From assembly GCF_028640845.1 (NCBI RefSeq), contig NC_080540.1, positions 157,316,438-157,380,437 on the forward strand: a stretch of DNA of 64,000 bases. The letters run 5' to 3'. Shown piece by piece: positions 1 through 11,589 of the stretch. Each line of letters opens with the position of its first letter. Within the stretch, counting starts at the first letter, position 1. The stretch comes from Ahaetulla prasina. Its lineage: Eukaryota > Chordata > Lepidosauria > Squamata > Colubridae. Below the pieces are notes generated by a model. It had not been told where the DNA came from, did no database searches, and worked only from the letters and a program-made list of their open reading frames with translations. The translations under genes were made by a program, and so were the position numbers.

Positions 1-639
1 CAACCAAGATTTCCACCCTTACCTTACCTACCAACTCTGGGATAGGTGATGCCTACCCACCTGCACTGGGCTGACGGCTGGCAGGGGCAAAGAGGGGAGG
101 GTAGGACTTTGCAGGGAATGGGCCAGATGGGGATTTTCCCCCTGCAATCCCCCAGGCGCTGGTTCCATCTGCCTCTTTGACTTCAGTGCCAGAGCTGCTG
201 GCACAACCTAATCTCCGCCCCACGCCCATTTCCCATCCAAAGTTGGAGAGCTGTCCAATATATTTGGCGGAGGAGGGGTTAACACCAGCTTTTGCAAAAA
301 AAAAAAAACACAAAAAAAATCGGATCTCCTCGTCTCTTCACACTGTTTTCTAACAGGAGTTTTCACCCTAATGTTTTTTTTTTTAACAAAACAAAACAAA
401 ACAAAACACACATCATCGGAATGCCGCGAAGGGGAACCGTGACCGAAAGAGAGGCGGGGGGAAAAAAACCCCAAAACCCCGTCCCTCTTTTCCTGCTCCC
501 CGACATCTCCTGCCCATAATTCCACCAGGCAAGGGCTCCGCTTCTGCCAAGGAGTTGCATTCAAGGCGGTCAGGGAATCTGGGGGAAGAGAGCTTTAGGC
601 AGGACCGCCCGCGCCGGTCCTGGTGCTTAGCAGCAGCCG

Positions 640-702
640 GAGAAAACGGAGCAGGGAGGCAGACAGGGAGGAGGAGGAGGAGGAAGAGAAGAAGGTAAGA
701 GG
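640..702 (+). other. candidate first-exon end with splice donor
   Basis: A purine-rich run ends in AGAAG followed by GTAAGA at 695, a good match to the vertebrate 5' splice site. It sits inside the CpG island, where a non-coding or short first exon would be expected. A second donor-like site, CTA|GTAAGT, lies at about 760-767. No transcript evidence is available, so this is inference from consensus only. Confidence 0.3.
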
Positions 703-1269
703 GGCTGAGTACAGCGTGGTGATAGGCGATGGCAACGACGGCGGCGGCTGCGCGGTACCTAGTAAGTTACCTCGTTGAGCAGGAAGGTAGCGCTGGAGTC
801 AGAAAAAGACATAGACAGACGGGGAGGGAGCCGGCCGGCCGGCGAGGCCCGGAGTGCGGTGCCAGCTGGGAAGGAAGGAAGGAGGGAGGGAGGCGCCCCC
901 CGCCCCCGCTGCTTTCCCCGCCGCGCCGCTCCCAAGCGCCTTCCTCGCCCTCGCCGCCTTCTTCTCCTCTCGCTCTCCAGGTCCAGCGCCGCGCGCGCCG
1001 CCGCCGCCGCGCATCCCTCTCCGCCCCTTTTTCGCTTCCCCCTCCTCCCGTTACGCGCCGCTCGGAGAATGGGGGGCGGGGGGGGGTTTGGTGGAAACGG
1101 AGACGTGCCAAGCGCTCAATAATCACATTACTCCGGGAAACGGGGGAGGGGCAGGGGGTGCGCCCAGCAGCCGAAACCCGTTGAGCTCACTTCGTGCGGC
1201 GGCGGCGGCGGCGTCCGGCGTCCTCGCGCTCCCGTCCCCCGCGCCTTTTTCCCGCCGTCTCCGCCACCG

Positions 1270-1292
1270 CCCCCCCCCCCCCCCCCCCCCCC
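1270..1292. repeat. poly-C homopolymer (about 23 C)
   Basis: An uninterrupted run of about 23 cytosines lies inside the CpG island. On the opposite strand it is a G run able to form G-quadruplexes. Exact length is likely to be unreliable in any assembly. Confidence 0.9.
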
Positions 1293-4235
1293 TCCGTCTT
1301 CGCAGACGGTTCAGCCGGGACCGTCGGGAGAAGCCGCCGCTGCGGTTGCCTCTTCGGGCGGCTTCTTCTCTCGTCTTGTTTTTCGGATGCTCCTCCGGCA
1401 GGGAGAGCGGGAGGGCGAACCGGGAGACAAGACTGTGGCGGCCCAAGCGGGTCACGCACCCACCCGCCCAGCCAGCCAGCCTCCTTCCATTCCCCACAGC
1501 CGCCCATTCTCTCTCCCATCCCCGCCGCATTTTCTCAGGCTTTTTCAGTCTTGGTCTGGGATCCCCCGGAGCTCAACCAAGTCGGTGTAACCGATTTCCA
1601 GGGATCCAGGGAAATCTTAGGCGGGGGAATCAAATCAAGTGTCAGTTCCGGAAAGTTAAATGCTGAGTGAGTGCTAAGCATCTCCACACGACAGGAAATG
1701 GGGGAGAGCTTCTCCCGTTAAGTCAGAGAAATGCATTTTCAGGTACTTGGACCTACCAGAGGGTTTCTCCCTCAGTCCCCGGAAGTGATGATGTTTTCTT
1801 TTCTGAATCCTGCTTTGGCCCGGTAAAGTGATCTACTCGGAAATGCCCCTTATAATTCTCCCCTTCCCATCGTTATCCATTCCTTCAGCCTCTTTTTTTT
1901 TTTGCCAGTCTCCCTTTGCTGGCCAGAAGCTGGTTTTGAAACCAGGTGGGATTTTTTTTTTTTTTGGCACTTGAGCAGCTAAATTGGAGAAAGATGGGCA
2001 AGAATAGGAGGCCTCCTCCTCCTGAGTCTCTTGAGAGAGCAGCAGATGGGAGACAAATGCATCTATTGGAAAGCATAGCTATACAAGCAAAGTCTCTATA
2101 TTGTTGGCTTTGGGGGTGGGAGTGAGGGAGGGAGAAGCATTTAGCTTTGTCACTATCCTAGCACAATTTGATAGGAAAGAAGAGAGGGTGCAAAAGAACT
2201 GTTCTGACCTTCTGACCTTTGGGGGTTTGGGGCTACAGCTGTGCCCATCCTGAGTGCCGTGGCTGGGAGTGAAGGGACAACACATCTGGAGGTCATGCAA
2301 GCAGCGGGGGGGGGGGGCTAGATGTTCCAGCCTTGCAGGAGGACAATAATGCCAGGAGCGTGAGTGGCAGACAAAGAATTTAGCAGTTTCAGCATTTTGC
2401 GCAGCTAAAGTGTCTGTTCTGTGGGGAGCTCTTCCCTCAAATGACTTGATTCGACGAAAGGGCATTGCAATACATAAAAAGCATTGGGTGTTGTCCTGGC
2501 GAACAAACTGGAAAGGCAGAGCATCTGTTTGGGATTCTCTGCTGCTGAAGAAGCTGTGAGCCACAGTGGTAGCCAAGGCCATCTGCCTGCTTGAATCTGC
2601 CAATTACCTCAGGGCCCAGTTCACTCTGCCTCTCCTGAATTCGGTTCTCGGGGGTTTTGGTTTTGCAGTTCCACCACCCCAGCCGCACCCCAAGCTCTGG
2701 ATTATTCCTTCCAGTCCTCCTCCTCATTTCCAATTCAACCCAAGAGACCATGGCACATTGCCTCGTTGAGCAGGAAGATGCTGGATGTGGAGAGACGCAG
2801 AAATGGCTGCATCTTTGCTGGATGAAAGCAGCACAGATTGCTGTACCTCCCCACCCCCCACCCCCACTTCCAACTTCCCAATGAATACAACCTACTTTAT
2901 AAGGCAGATGTGAAGCCCAGCTCACATCTTCTGCGACGGGGAGTGTGCAGTTTCCAAAAATCAGGAAATTGTGTACCTGGCTGCCAGGAAGAATGTGGCC
3001 CTCTGCAAACACCTATTTACTAGAAGATGAACAGGCAGGATTTTTTTTACCCCAGAAAACCCTTTCTAATTCTCAGGGATGCTTTCTACTGCTGCTCTTT
3101 GCCTTGTGATACCATGCAGAAATATCTCGTTAACTGATAGGCTCTTAATAGGACCCCATGTGTCATCGCAAAGTCAGCTGTGCATCCTCTTTTAGCACCC
3201 AGCGCTACAGATTTACCCATGCTATTCACTGACAATGCTGAAACTATAAGAAAGCTTGGAAGAAAGACTTTTCAGGTTTATGGCTTCTGGAAGGAACCGT
3301 TTCCCCGAAGAGTGGTGTTTGTTCTCTCTGCAGCTTGTTTCCTGGATCTTCAGGCTGACCAGAGTGGCTGCTGGGAAGGATGACGCAGTGGAGCAATTGG
3401 TCTTCAGAAAAGGACTGAAATTAAGCCCAAGAAGAGGTGAAATCTTTTGAAAGCATCGCTTTGATTTTGAAAATTGCTATTTTTTACCAGCAAGTACTGA
3501 AATGGCAAACCTATCAGGCCAGCAATCAAGATCTTTTGACCCATATCTGCTTTCCTTAGTTTACTGGAATGTATCTTCTCTTCATCATGTCCTCAATGGG
3601 CAAACCAGGATATGGTTACCTTCAGTGTGATAATATTCAGTCACCAAGAATCAAGTAACATATAGAAGGAGGGGCAGCATAAGATAGAGAGGTCAATAGC
3701 ATCTCTGAGAGCTAGAAAGGGGTTGCTGGAAGTAATCCTGCCTGCTTGCCTTCCAGTAAATTAATGTTTCAGCTGGACACATTCTTCCTGGCAGCCATTG
3801 TGTGAATACAAAGTTCAGTAGGGCAATTTTTTTTAATGAGAGAAACCAGCAGGAAAATATGAAAGGTGATGTGGTGGATTCAACCACACAATCTACTGGA
3901 CACAGTGTTAACTTCTTCTTTTTTTTACTCTTGCCCCAGATGCTCTCGGCATCCACAACATTTCAGAATTCCAGATGTGTCCACCAGACTGTGGGACCTC
4001 TGCCACAGACAGCAGCTTCCACACAGCAAATCTGGCTGACCTTCTATGACGACTTGAATCTCAAGCAGCAAAACATTTTGGCCAACTGATGGTATATGTA
4101 ATCTATGTGGGATTATTGGTTCTCCCAAATGTGCAGTGCCTATCCCCAACCTTGCATCCCCAATCTTGCATTCCCAATCTTAGGAGCATTACATATCTAT
4201 ATTCAAATGCCTTGTCTTATGTTTTTCATCCCTTT

Positions 4236-4318
4236 TTACCAAAAACATTCTCCTGCTTTTTCTTGTTTTCTTTCTTTCTAGCAGGATCCAAACCCAAGAA
4301 GAGTCCCGCTGGTGAGAT
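4236..4318 (+). other. candidate 30-nt microexon with strong acceptor
   Basis: A long pyrimidine tract ends in TTTCTTTCTAG at 4281 and is followed by 30 nt (4282-4311) and then GTGAGA, a usable donor. Thirty nucleotides keep the reading frame. One frame of the segment reads AGSKPKKSP, a basic, proline-containing peptide. The site is on the same strand as, and 3.6 kb downstream of, the donor in the CpG island. Nothing identifies a host gene; tracts of this type also occur by chance. Confidence 0.25.
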
Positions 4319-4914
4319 CAGACCAAAAGATTATTTAGCTGGTTTATGCAGCAAGCCAGATTCAAGGGGCAAAATGTGATGGTGTGTAGGAGGATGTGAG
4401 AATGTAGCGCTTGTTGGAAACACCTTGAAACCAAAGGTGTCTCTCCTGCATGATACTGGGAAAAGACACATTTGATTTAAAGTGTTCCTAACTGGTGCTA
4501 TCTTCACACTGACCTGTGCTCATCATCACATTTTGTCCCTCAAACCTGACTTATTGCCAAAAAATTTGAGGGACCCAGGCGTGTTTTCTTCTTTTCAGTA
4601 ATATTTTTCAGCTGTTTGCCTCCGCCTGCTTCAGATGCTTGCCTTCTTTATCCGCTCCATGAGTCACTTTCACAAATTCTTTGGCTCAGAAAACCTTGTA
4701 GTTTTCTCTTTTTTTCACCCCGAGTGAATTTTTCCCCCCATAAGAAAACTTAATAAAATACCTAGCCAATCTCAAAAGTTCAGCTGTGTTGACTAAGTAG
4801 TAACCGTGATTTGTATTTAGAGGAGAGATGATTAGGAAACCCCAGGTTAGAGTGGGAAGTCAATAAAGCAGCAAAAACATGCAGAGATTTTTTTTCAACC
4901 ATATTACCAACATT

Positions 4915-4934
4915 AATATATATATATATATATT
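4915..4934. repeat. (TA)n microsatellite
   Basis: About ten TA dinucleotides are seen directly. Confidence 0.85.
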
Positions 4935-5645
4935 TTGCGTATATGTGTGCCTGTTTGCTTCTCATCTCCTGTTATGTTTTATTTGTGTGGGTCACTCCGT
5001 GTCTCAAGACCAGGGTTGAGGTGGGAGGGCTTAGAACAGAGCAATCAACAACATTCCAAGTCACTTCCCAACTGCTGCTCCTATAGGATGGATTAAAGAA
5101 CTTTTTTTTTTCTGGAATGTTTTTCACGATAGCCCCCAGCCAGATCTGGCCCATTTTCAGAATCAACTGAACTATTCTGTTTGATTTTCAGAATTATCCT
5201 GCTGAAAGATGGGCAGGCAGACAGACCGATAAGACAGAATCTTCATTCCTTTTGCATATTTTTCTTTCAACATTCTGGGGAGTTGAAAGGAATAAAAAGC
5301 ATTGTGGAAGAAGACAATGATAAACCATATCTATGTTGTTGCCAAGAGAGTGATATGGATGTAGTCATTAGAAGTTAACCTGAGTGAGTTTTTCTCTTTC
5401 ATTTTTTATTCATGAACCTGGGGTGGACTCAGTTTTTTCACAGTCCATAGGACTCCTGCCAATTGCTGATTTGCTTCTCTCTGCAAATTCCCTTTCCTGG
5501 GTCCTGATACCTGGTCATTCAAACATTTGATAGAAATATTTTAAAAAAACTATATTGCACTGTTGCAATTGAAGGACAACACACACACTGCCCTGAAAGT
5601 CTATGGAGATTCTCAATCACACAGGTCATGTTTGTCCCAAAGATA

Positions 5646-5760
5646 CTTTTTTTTTTTCAAAAGGCAACGGACTTTCTTGGTTTTATTTCTGAAAATGTTT
5701 TGCTTTTTATCCAAGAAGCTTCTTCAGTTCTGAAGAACCAAAGAAACTTCTTGGACTTAC
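5646..5760 (-). mobile_element. Penelope-like terminal repeat fragment, family Y
   Basis: Read on the minus strand, this contains CTGAAGA, then GCTTCT-TGGATA-AAAAGC, then AAAAC. That is the motif seen at 17027-17057. The family is linked to Penelope-like elements because the sequence before the motif in the 17-kb copy resembles sequence that follows Penelope coding at 63.5 kb. This copy is short and diverged. Confidence 0.5.
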
Positions 5761-5761
5761 T

Positions 5762-6178
5762 TACCACACATGGAACTATAAATTAGCCAACTATATTTTA
5801 GCTTAATGTGTTAAGCAAAGCTGCCCACATGACTATTTTATGATTCCATGTGTCACCCAGAAAATTGGCTTATTTCTCCAACAGTGGTTTAGTTCAACAT
5901 GAGTTAATGCATTTTGTGAACACAAACACCGTTCTTCATTGGTCAATGAAAATCTTTGTTTAGATGGTGTGCAGTGGGCAATGACTTACCTTGACACAAA
6001 GTAAATGTCATGATCCCAACTAATGAACTCAAGCAATTCAGAACTCAGAGGCTAAGGTCTTCCTCTAAGAACTTCTTTATTGAGTACAGCATATCAGCAC
6101 AATCAAATGGAAAACCAACTCTAAATGCTTCCCAAGGTTTCAATGTAATAAAAATAAGAAAAAACTCCCTCCACAAAA
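5762..6178. other. no gene or clear element seen
   Basis: AT-rich sequence without recognisable coding. Phrases such as GTGGTTTAGTTCAAC recall another short repeat near 12,820-12,960, but the similarity is too weak to name. Confidence 0.4.
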
Positions 6179-6179
6179 T

Positions 6180-6235
6180 ATCATCTAGTCCAACCCCCTG
6201 CTCCAGCAGGAGACCTTATATCATCTGGGTTATTT
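6180..6235 (-). mobile_element. CR1 LINE 3'-end fragment
   Basis: ATCATCTAGTCCAACCCCCT followed by GCTCCAGCAGGAGACC is the reverse complement of the CR1 3' region conserved across sauropsids. Only about 55 bp are recognisable. Confidence 0.65.
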
Positions 6236-6299
6236 TGGTGCCTCTAACAGAGAGGAAAATTTCCAGAAAAGGGAAGGACAAGGCTGTCATGCAGAGGAA

Positions 6300-6720
6300 G
6301 GCAGAGATAATCTTCGACTTATGACCACAACTGAGCCAAAAATTTTGGTTGCTAAGTGAGAGAGTTGTTAAGTGTGTTTCACCACATTTTACTCAATCCA
6401 TCCTCCAACAAGTGGACGTCAATCACTGTGGACCATATTGAGAATTTGAGAGCAAAGGACTGCTTGATTATTGATGATTGACACACTTGAAAGGGAAGGG
6501 TACAGGTACCCCTCAATTTATGTCCACCATTGAGCTTTGGATCTCCATTGCTAAGTGAGACAGCTGTTCAATGAGCTTTTACCCATTTTACGTCCTTTCT
6601 TGCCACTGTGTTAAGTGAATAGTTGCAGCTCTTAAGTAATTCACATGGTCATCTCCTTGGACTTCATTGGTCAGGAAGTCGCAAAAGTCATAGGTCATGT
6701 TGGCCAATTAGGTTAATTGG
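6300..6720. mobile_element. DNA-transposon-like repeat, two fragments
   Basis: Two stretches (about 6308-6420 and 6503-6720) share the phrases CGACTTATGACCACA / ATTTATGTCCACC, TTGCTAAGTGAGA and CATTTTACGTCCTTTCTTGCC. The same phrases occur at 33,117-33,235 and 52,385-52,505. This is a dispersed family with no coding capacity visible. From memory it resembles a common reptile non-autonomous DNA transposon, but that assignment is uncertain. Confidence 0.45.
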
Positions 6721-6739
6721 TGGGCTCTCCAGGCACTCC

Positions 6740-8449
6740 TCCCCGTCTCTATCCAACACCTGTAGAGATGACCTTGGCTACCACGAGAAAGTTCTGTGTT
6801 TTGTCTAGTAATGCATTTCATCCTCCTTCCCCACTCTATTTCTCAGTGGCAACTGAGAGATAGAAAAATGGCTTCTGCCAGGCTTAATTCGAAGTTGACA
6901 GTAAATACCTGGTGAAGATAAAGTAGAAGTTGAGGAAGGTGGATGGAAGGGAAGGGATGGATTAATAGAGCATAAGTAGGCAGAAAACAGGGACCTTTCC
7001 TTAAATCTTTTGATAATTTACAGTAACTCTTCAAATGTTCCTGCATGACTCTTACTTCTTTAATTAGAACAAAAACTTAATACAAAGAAATATCTACTAC
7101 AGCTAATTAATTATCCCTCCACCTCAGGATTTCTCCTTTCTAAGAAAGATGGTTGCCATTTAGGGGTATTTATTCAACTGCTGTTCAATTTTAGTGGAGC
7201 TGGAATCCCTGATCTCTTGAAATGCATAAATGGATTCAAGATTAATTTATGGGTCATGGGATTCAGTAGTTCACTGACTTTATCCCCCAGTTCCCTGGAC
7301 CATCCTTTTTGAGCCTGACCCCTGACTAGCATCTTTCAGGATCCTGCTGAAAACAGATTTAATTCCAAAAGTGAAGACTTGCCTCCTGTTTGCAAAGACG
7401 TGCCTCTTGCCCTGAGAAGAAAGAGAGAGATACCCACACCCACATCTACCCCCAGCCTTGGCCATGCCTTCCACACGGAGTAGTTTTCATCTCTCCCCGT
7501 TTACACCTCTTCTCCCTTGCCCCTCCTCCCGCACTGCAGAGGATTGGTGCCCTGAAGAAATAAAAGCTTGAGGAGCATTTCTCTGAAATGCTTTTGCAAG
7601 ATCAGCTCCCGGCCCGGCCCCCCCTTCCCCTTGTAAGCAGGCACTCAACTTGGAAGGTGGAGGGAGGTAGGAGTGGGAGTATCTGTATGCTGGGGAATCC
7701 TTCCATTTGGCTGCTTCAGAGTGGCTTCATAAATAAGGAAACACTCCCCTTGAAAGACCAGAGGAGTGGTGGGGGAGATCAGAATGCCTGTTAATGGATG
7801 TTCTCAGACGCCAAGAACACCCTGGGGATGTAAGCAGCCTCTTTGTTTTCTGAAGAAAGAAGGGGGGAACAAGAAGGAAGGAGAGAGGGGAAGGATGTGG
7901 GGCTGCCAAAGCCTTCTCCCACTTTTAACATTTTGGGGAAGAGTGCAGACCACTCTTGTCACTTCTGAATCAAGAGGGGGAGGAGCAAGCACCAACTTTT
8001 CTCTCCTGTTTCCCACTTCCGATTTAGAGATGGCTGGATGTTGGTACTCAGAATGGGTAGCTGGCAAAAGAATCCTTACCCAAAAATAACCTCTGACCCA
8101 AAGAACACTCTCCCATTGTTTCTGCCCAATAGCTCTTCCCAATCTTATGGGTAAAATATTGTGTTTAAGCAGCAGAGACCTTTAAGGAGTGTTTTCTCAT
8201 TTTGTTCCTCCCATGTGATTTTTCCTGCAGTGGCATCAGCATGTAAATTGTATAGGTGTGCGTGTATCTGTGCGTGTATGCGCGCGCATGTGAATGCACA
8301 CTTTTCGAGCAGTTTAATCTTGACCTGGTTCAAGAGTAAAGCTTTAGACTTTTTGTGAAATGGGCTACTAGCAAACCTTTTTTAAAAAATGTCCTGAATT
8401 CCTCTTCTTGTATGAAAACACTTTCTATCAAACTATAATTTTAGTGATG
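6740..8449. other. unique non-coding sequence
   Basis: No mobile element or convincing exon is recognised. Short frames here lack motifs. A small TG/CG-rich run lies near 8255-8300. Confidence 0.45.
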
Positions 8450-8457
8450 GTCCTGTC

Positions 8458-8902
8458 TAGGGGTGAGCTTCAAAAATTTTAGCAAGGGTTTCTCTGCCCT
8501 GTTGCTGGGTGGGCATGGCCATGGTAGGCGGGGCCTAGTCAGCCTCCTGCACCACAGGGGGGGGCGTTTTTTCCCTCCCCGGGCTCCAGAGGCTTTCTTT
8601 GAGCCTCCGGGAGAGCAGAAATGGCCTCCCCAGGCTCTGGAGGCCCTCCAGAGGCTGGAAACAGGTCTGTTTCCGACCTTCCTGCACCTCCGGTAGGTCC
8701 GTTTTTCGCCCTTCCTGAGCCCCCATTGCACTGCATCCTGCACTTACCTGCATCCAAAATGGGTCGCATAGGGACTCTTGGGAGGGGTGGGGCGGGGTGG
8801 GCAGGGCCAGCCAGGAGTGGGATTTGGGGGTTCTCCGAACTCCATAAAATCTTAGCTAGAGGTTCTCCCAAACCCCTGCGACCCCATAGCAGCTCACCCC
8901 TG
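8458..8902. mobile_element. non-autonomous hAT element with perfect 8-bp TSD
   Basis: GTCCTGTC is duplicated exactly at 8450-8457 and 8903-8910. The element between begins TAGGGGTGAGCTTC and ends CAGCTCACCCCTG, giving imperfect terminal inverted repeats. An 8-bp target duplication with CA(G)-type ends is the hallmark of the hAT superfamily. The 445-bp body is GC-rich and its open frames show no transposase motif, so it must have been mobilised in trans. Confidence 0.85.
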
Positions 8903-8910
8903 GTCCTGTC

Positions 8911-9380
8911 TTCTTAGAGAAAGAGGTAGTTGGTTGACAAAGATATGATAGTGGGATTTTTCTTTTAAGATGTCTTCTTTTCAAGAGAAGGACTGGGCAA
9001 TGACACATAAGCTCCAGTTCACATGCTCTTCCTCATAAAATCCTAGTGCTGGAATATTTTTCTGATACGTTTATAAAAAGTTTAAATTCTGTAAAAGTTG
9101 GCACCGACAGTATAAATGAAATAAACATGATGTAGCAAAACTCATGTAAAGAAAGTCATATAATTTATGCATAGAAAAACATATATTTTAGCTCTAGATA
9201 AGGAGACAATTGATTAACTAAATGAAGAAGCATCTGCTTTCCTTCTAAGTTAAGGAAACTTTTGTCTGCAATAAGCTGATGTATTCCATTCCATTGATCA
9301 TAATTGGCGAAATCTTTAAGATCTATAAAAGGGGAGATGGAGAGGTAGGTATTCCGTTGGCGGCACCTACTCAAAGCAGT
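8911..9380. other. no element recognised
   Basis: AT-rich unique sequence between the hAT element and the L2 LINE; no gene features seen. Confidence 0.4.
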
Positions 9381-9482
9381 TTGACAACTTTGGGTGAATA
9401 AATATAACACCTTTGACCTCCACTGATTAACTTGACAACTTTGGGTGAAAATAACATAATATCTTTGACCTCCAGTGATCAT
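9381..9482. repeat. 51-bp direct tandem duplication
   Basis: TTGACAACTTTGGGTGAA begins at 9381 and again at 9432. Each is followed by an AT-rich spacer and TTTGACCTCCA, giving two diverged tandem copies of about 51 bp just upstream of the L2 insertion. Confidence 0.75.
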
Positions 9483-9484
9483 CT

Positions 9485-10795
9485 TACTCCTCTGCCCTGG
9501 TCCTATTAGACCTCTCAGCGGCTTTTGATACCATTGACCATGGTATCTTGCTGCGCCGGTTGGGGGGATTGGGAGTGGGAGGCACCGTGTATCGGTGGTT
9601 CTCCTCCTATCTCTCCGACCGGTCGCAGACGGTGTTGACGGGGGGGCAGAGGTCGGCCGCGAGGGGCCTCACTCTCGCCCCTGCTGTTCAACATCTACAT
9701 GAAGCCGTTGGGTGAGATCATCAGTGGCTTCGGGGTGAGATACCAGCAGTACGCTGATGACACCCAGCTGTACTTTTCCACCCCGGGCCACCCCAATGAA
9801 GTTGTTGAAGTGCTGTCCCAGTGTTTGGAAGCCGTACGGGTCTGGATGGGGAGAAACAGGCTCAAGCTTAATCCCTCCAAGACGGAGTGGCTGTGGATGC
9901 CGGCATCCCGATTCAGTCAGCTGCAGCCACGGCTGGCTGTTGGAGGCGAGTTACTGGCCCCAAAGGACAGGGTGCGCAACTTAGGTATCCTCCTGGATGA
10001 TCGGCTGTCGTTTGAAGATCATTTGACGGCCGTCTCCAGGAGGGCCTTCCACCAGGTCCGCCTGGTTCAGCAGTTGCGCCCCTTCCTTGATCGGGATGCC
10101 TTGTGCACAGTCACTCATGCGCTCGTTACCTCTCGCTTGGATTATTGTAATGCTCTCTACATGGGGCTCCCCTTGAAGTGCACTCGGAGGCTTCAGTTAG
10201 TCCAGAATGCAGCTGCGCGGGTGATAGAGGGAGCTACGCGTAGCTCCCACGTAACACCGCTCCTGCGCAGACTGCACTGGCTACCTGTGGCCTTTCGAGT
10301 GCACTTTAAGGTGCTGGTTACGACCTTTAAAGCGCTCCATGGCTTAGGGCCTGGGTACTTACGGGACCGCCTGCTGTTACCACATGCCTCCCACCGTCCC
10401 GTGCGCTCTCTCAGAGGGACTTCTCAGGGTGCCGTCCGCCAAACAATGTCGGCTGGCGGCCCCAGGAAGGGCCTTCTCTGTGGGGCTCCCACACTCTGGA
10501 GCAGGCTTCCCCGGGTTTACGCCAAATACCTGACCTTCGGACATTCCGTCGCGAACTGAAGACATACCTTTTCATCCGCGCGGGGCTGGCTTGAATTGAA
10601 TTTTAATGTTAAATTTTATTAATTTTAAATGGGGTTTTTAGTGCATGCCAAATTTTAATTTTCAGGCTAATTTAAATAAGTTTTTTAAATTGCATTTTAA
10701 ATTGTACTTTGTATTGTTTGTTTTATTTTGCCTGTATACCGCCCTGAGTCCTTCAGGAGAAGGGCGGTATAAAAATCAAATAAATAAATAAATAA
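9485..10795 (+). mobile_element. L2-clade LINE, 5'-truncated
   Basis: This is a 1.3-kb 3' portion of an L2-type LINE. It starts within reverse transcriptase and ends in the hairpin CCGCCCTGAGTC...AGGGCGG followed by (AAATA)n at about 10,741-10,795. ATCATCT occurs at 9478-9484 and again at 10,796-10,802 and may be a short target duplication. The 3' hairpin is shared with the L2 copies at 50.0 and 55.4 kb and with a SINE family in this window. Confidence 0.85.
9488..10559 (+). pseudogene. L2 reverse transcriptase, partial
   Basis: Reverse transcriptase copies the LINE RNA at the nicked target. Motif A reads LLDLSAAFDTIDHGILLRRL. After a frame break near 9660-9695, a 286-aa frame (9699-10,556) carries the catalytic YADDTQLY (9750-9773). 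The C-terminal block includes LDYCNALYMGLP, LQLVQNAAARVI and LLRRLHWLPV, characteristic of the L2 clade. The 5' endonuclease is missing and bases are lost before the catalytic motif, so it cannot encode an active enzyme. Confidence 0.85.
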
Positions 10796-10949
10796 ATCAT
10801 CTGATTAAAATTCTCAGCTTGTAAACAAACAAACAAGGGAAAAAGAAGGAATTTGATCCTTCTGACACAGGTTTATTTTCCTAACATCCTAAGTCTTAGG
10901 GTATAGAAGAACTGTTATCCGTTAGAAAAGGTCTGGGCATATAAGTCTG

Positions 10950-10989
10950 AGACTACTTATATATATATAAGTATATAAATATATATACA

Positions 10990-11035
<46 letters not shown>
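10950..11035. repeat. (TA)n microsatellite
   Basis: Long TA tracts, slightly interrupted, directly precede a Penelope-like terminal repeat. Confidence 0.9.
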
Positions 11036-11036
<1 letters not shown>

Positions 11037-11225
11037 AATATATGTATCTGAGGTTTTCACGGGTGTTTGTATATAGGTCTTTGGTTGTTCGGGTTTTCTC
11101 CCGTGTAAGATTGGAAGTGTCTTGGCGACGTTTCGACGAAGTCTCATTCGTCATCTTCAGGCTTCAGCGTGCTTTGCTCCCAGAAGCCTGAGCTGAGCCT
11201 GAATGACAGATAACCGTCAGCTATC
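11036..11225 (-). mobile_element. Penelope-like terminal repeat, family X, copy 1
   Basis: The stretch contains (plus strand) GACGTTTC-GACGAA-GTCTCA-TTCGTC-A-TCTTCAG at 11,127-11,160. On the minus strand this is CTGAAGA, a 6-bp hairpin, then GAAACGTC. It is preceded by GGTTTTCACGGGTGTTTG and GGGTTTTCTCCCGTGTAA, repeated almost exactly in copies 2 and 3. Assignment to Penelope-like elements rests on the shared motif layout with family Y and is inference. Confidence 0.55.
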
Positions 11226-11231
11226 CTCCAT

Positions 11232-11232
11232 A

Positions 11233-11271
<39 letters not shown>
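11232..11271. repeat. (TA)n microsatellite
   Basis: About 20 TA units separate two direct copies of the family X terminal repeat. Confidence 0.9.
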
Positions 11272-11274
<3 letters not shown>

Positions 11275-11580
11275 TTCTGAGGTTTTCACGGGTGTTTGTA
11301 TATAGGTCTTTGGTTGTTCGGGTTTTCTCCCGTGTAAAATTGGAAGTGTCTTGGCGACGTTTCGACGAAGTCTCATTCGTCATCTTCAGGCTTCAGCTTC
11401 GTGCTTCTGGGAGCAATGTGTGATCGCAGCTGTTTCTTCCTTTTAACTGCTAGTGGGGGTTTGAACTGATTGGGTGGGAGCTTGGCTGTGCTCTGATTGG
11501 ATGGGGGTTTTTCTGTGCTCTGATTGGCTGGGGGTGTGTCCTGTGTTGGTGGGGGCTTGGTTGTGCTCAGTCTAGTCTAT
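11272..11580 (-). mobile_element. Penelope-like terminal repeat, family X, copy 2
   Basis: This is a direct repeat of copy 1, with the motif at 11,356-11,389, extended by about 180 bp containing repeated CTCTGATTGG phrases and GTGGGGGCTTGG. Direct duplication of terminal repeats is typical of Penelope-like elements, which often insert as partial tandems. No coding sequence accompanies it. Confidence 0.55.
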
Positions 11581-11589
11581 ATATACTAT

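Larger units (their letters stand above)
590..1560. promoter_or_regulatory. CpG island, probable gene promoter / first exon
   Basis: This stretch is very rich in G+C and in CpG, unlike the AT-rich remainder. It holds GGC/GCC repeats, GC-box-like GGGGCGGG strings near 1075 and A/G-rich leader-like sequence at 640-694. Unmethylated CpG islands of this kind normally mark promoters and 5' exons. Both strands give long GC-driven open frames, which are a composition effect and not evidence of coding. Plus-strand splice-donor-like sites at 695 and 762 favour a plus-strand gene, but direction and identity are not established. Confidence 0.7.
1700..5640. other. mostly unique non-coding sequence
   Basis: No recognisable mobile element covers this stretch apart from short homopolymers and a (TA)n run near 4915-4934. 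Open frames here are short and lack family motifs. Its position just downstream of the CpG island and its low repeat content fit a first intron. The only feature singled out is the microexon-like site at 4282. Confidence 0.5.

Noticed and set aside
729..1666. Long overlapping ORFs in both strands of the CpG island
   Set aside because: Extreme GC content removes stop codons; there is no domain, and splice-donor-like sites lie inside the frames.
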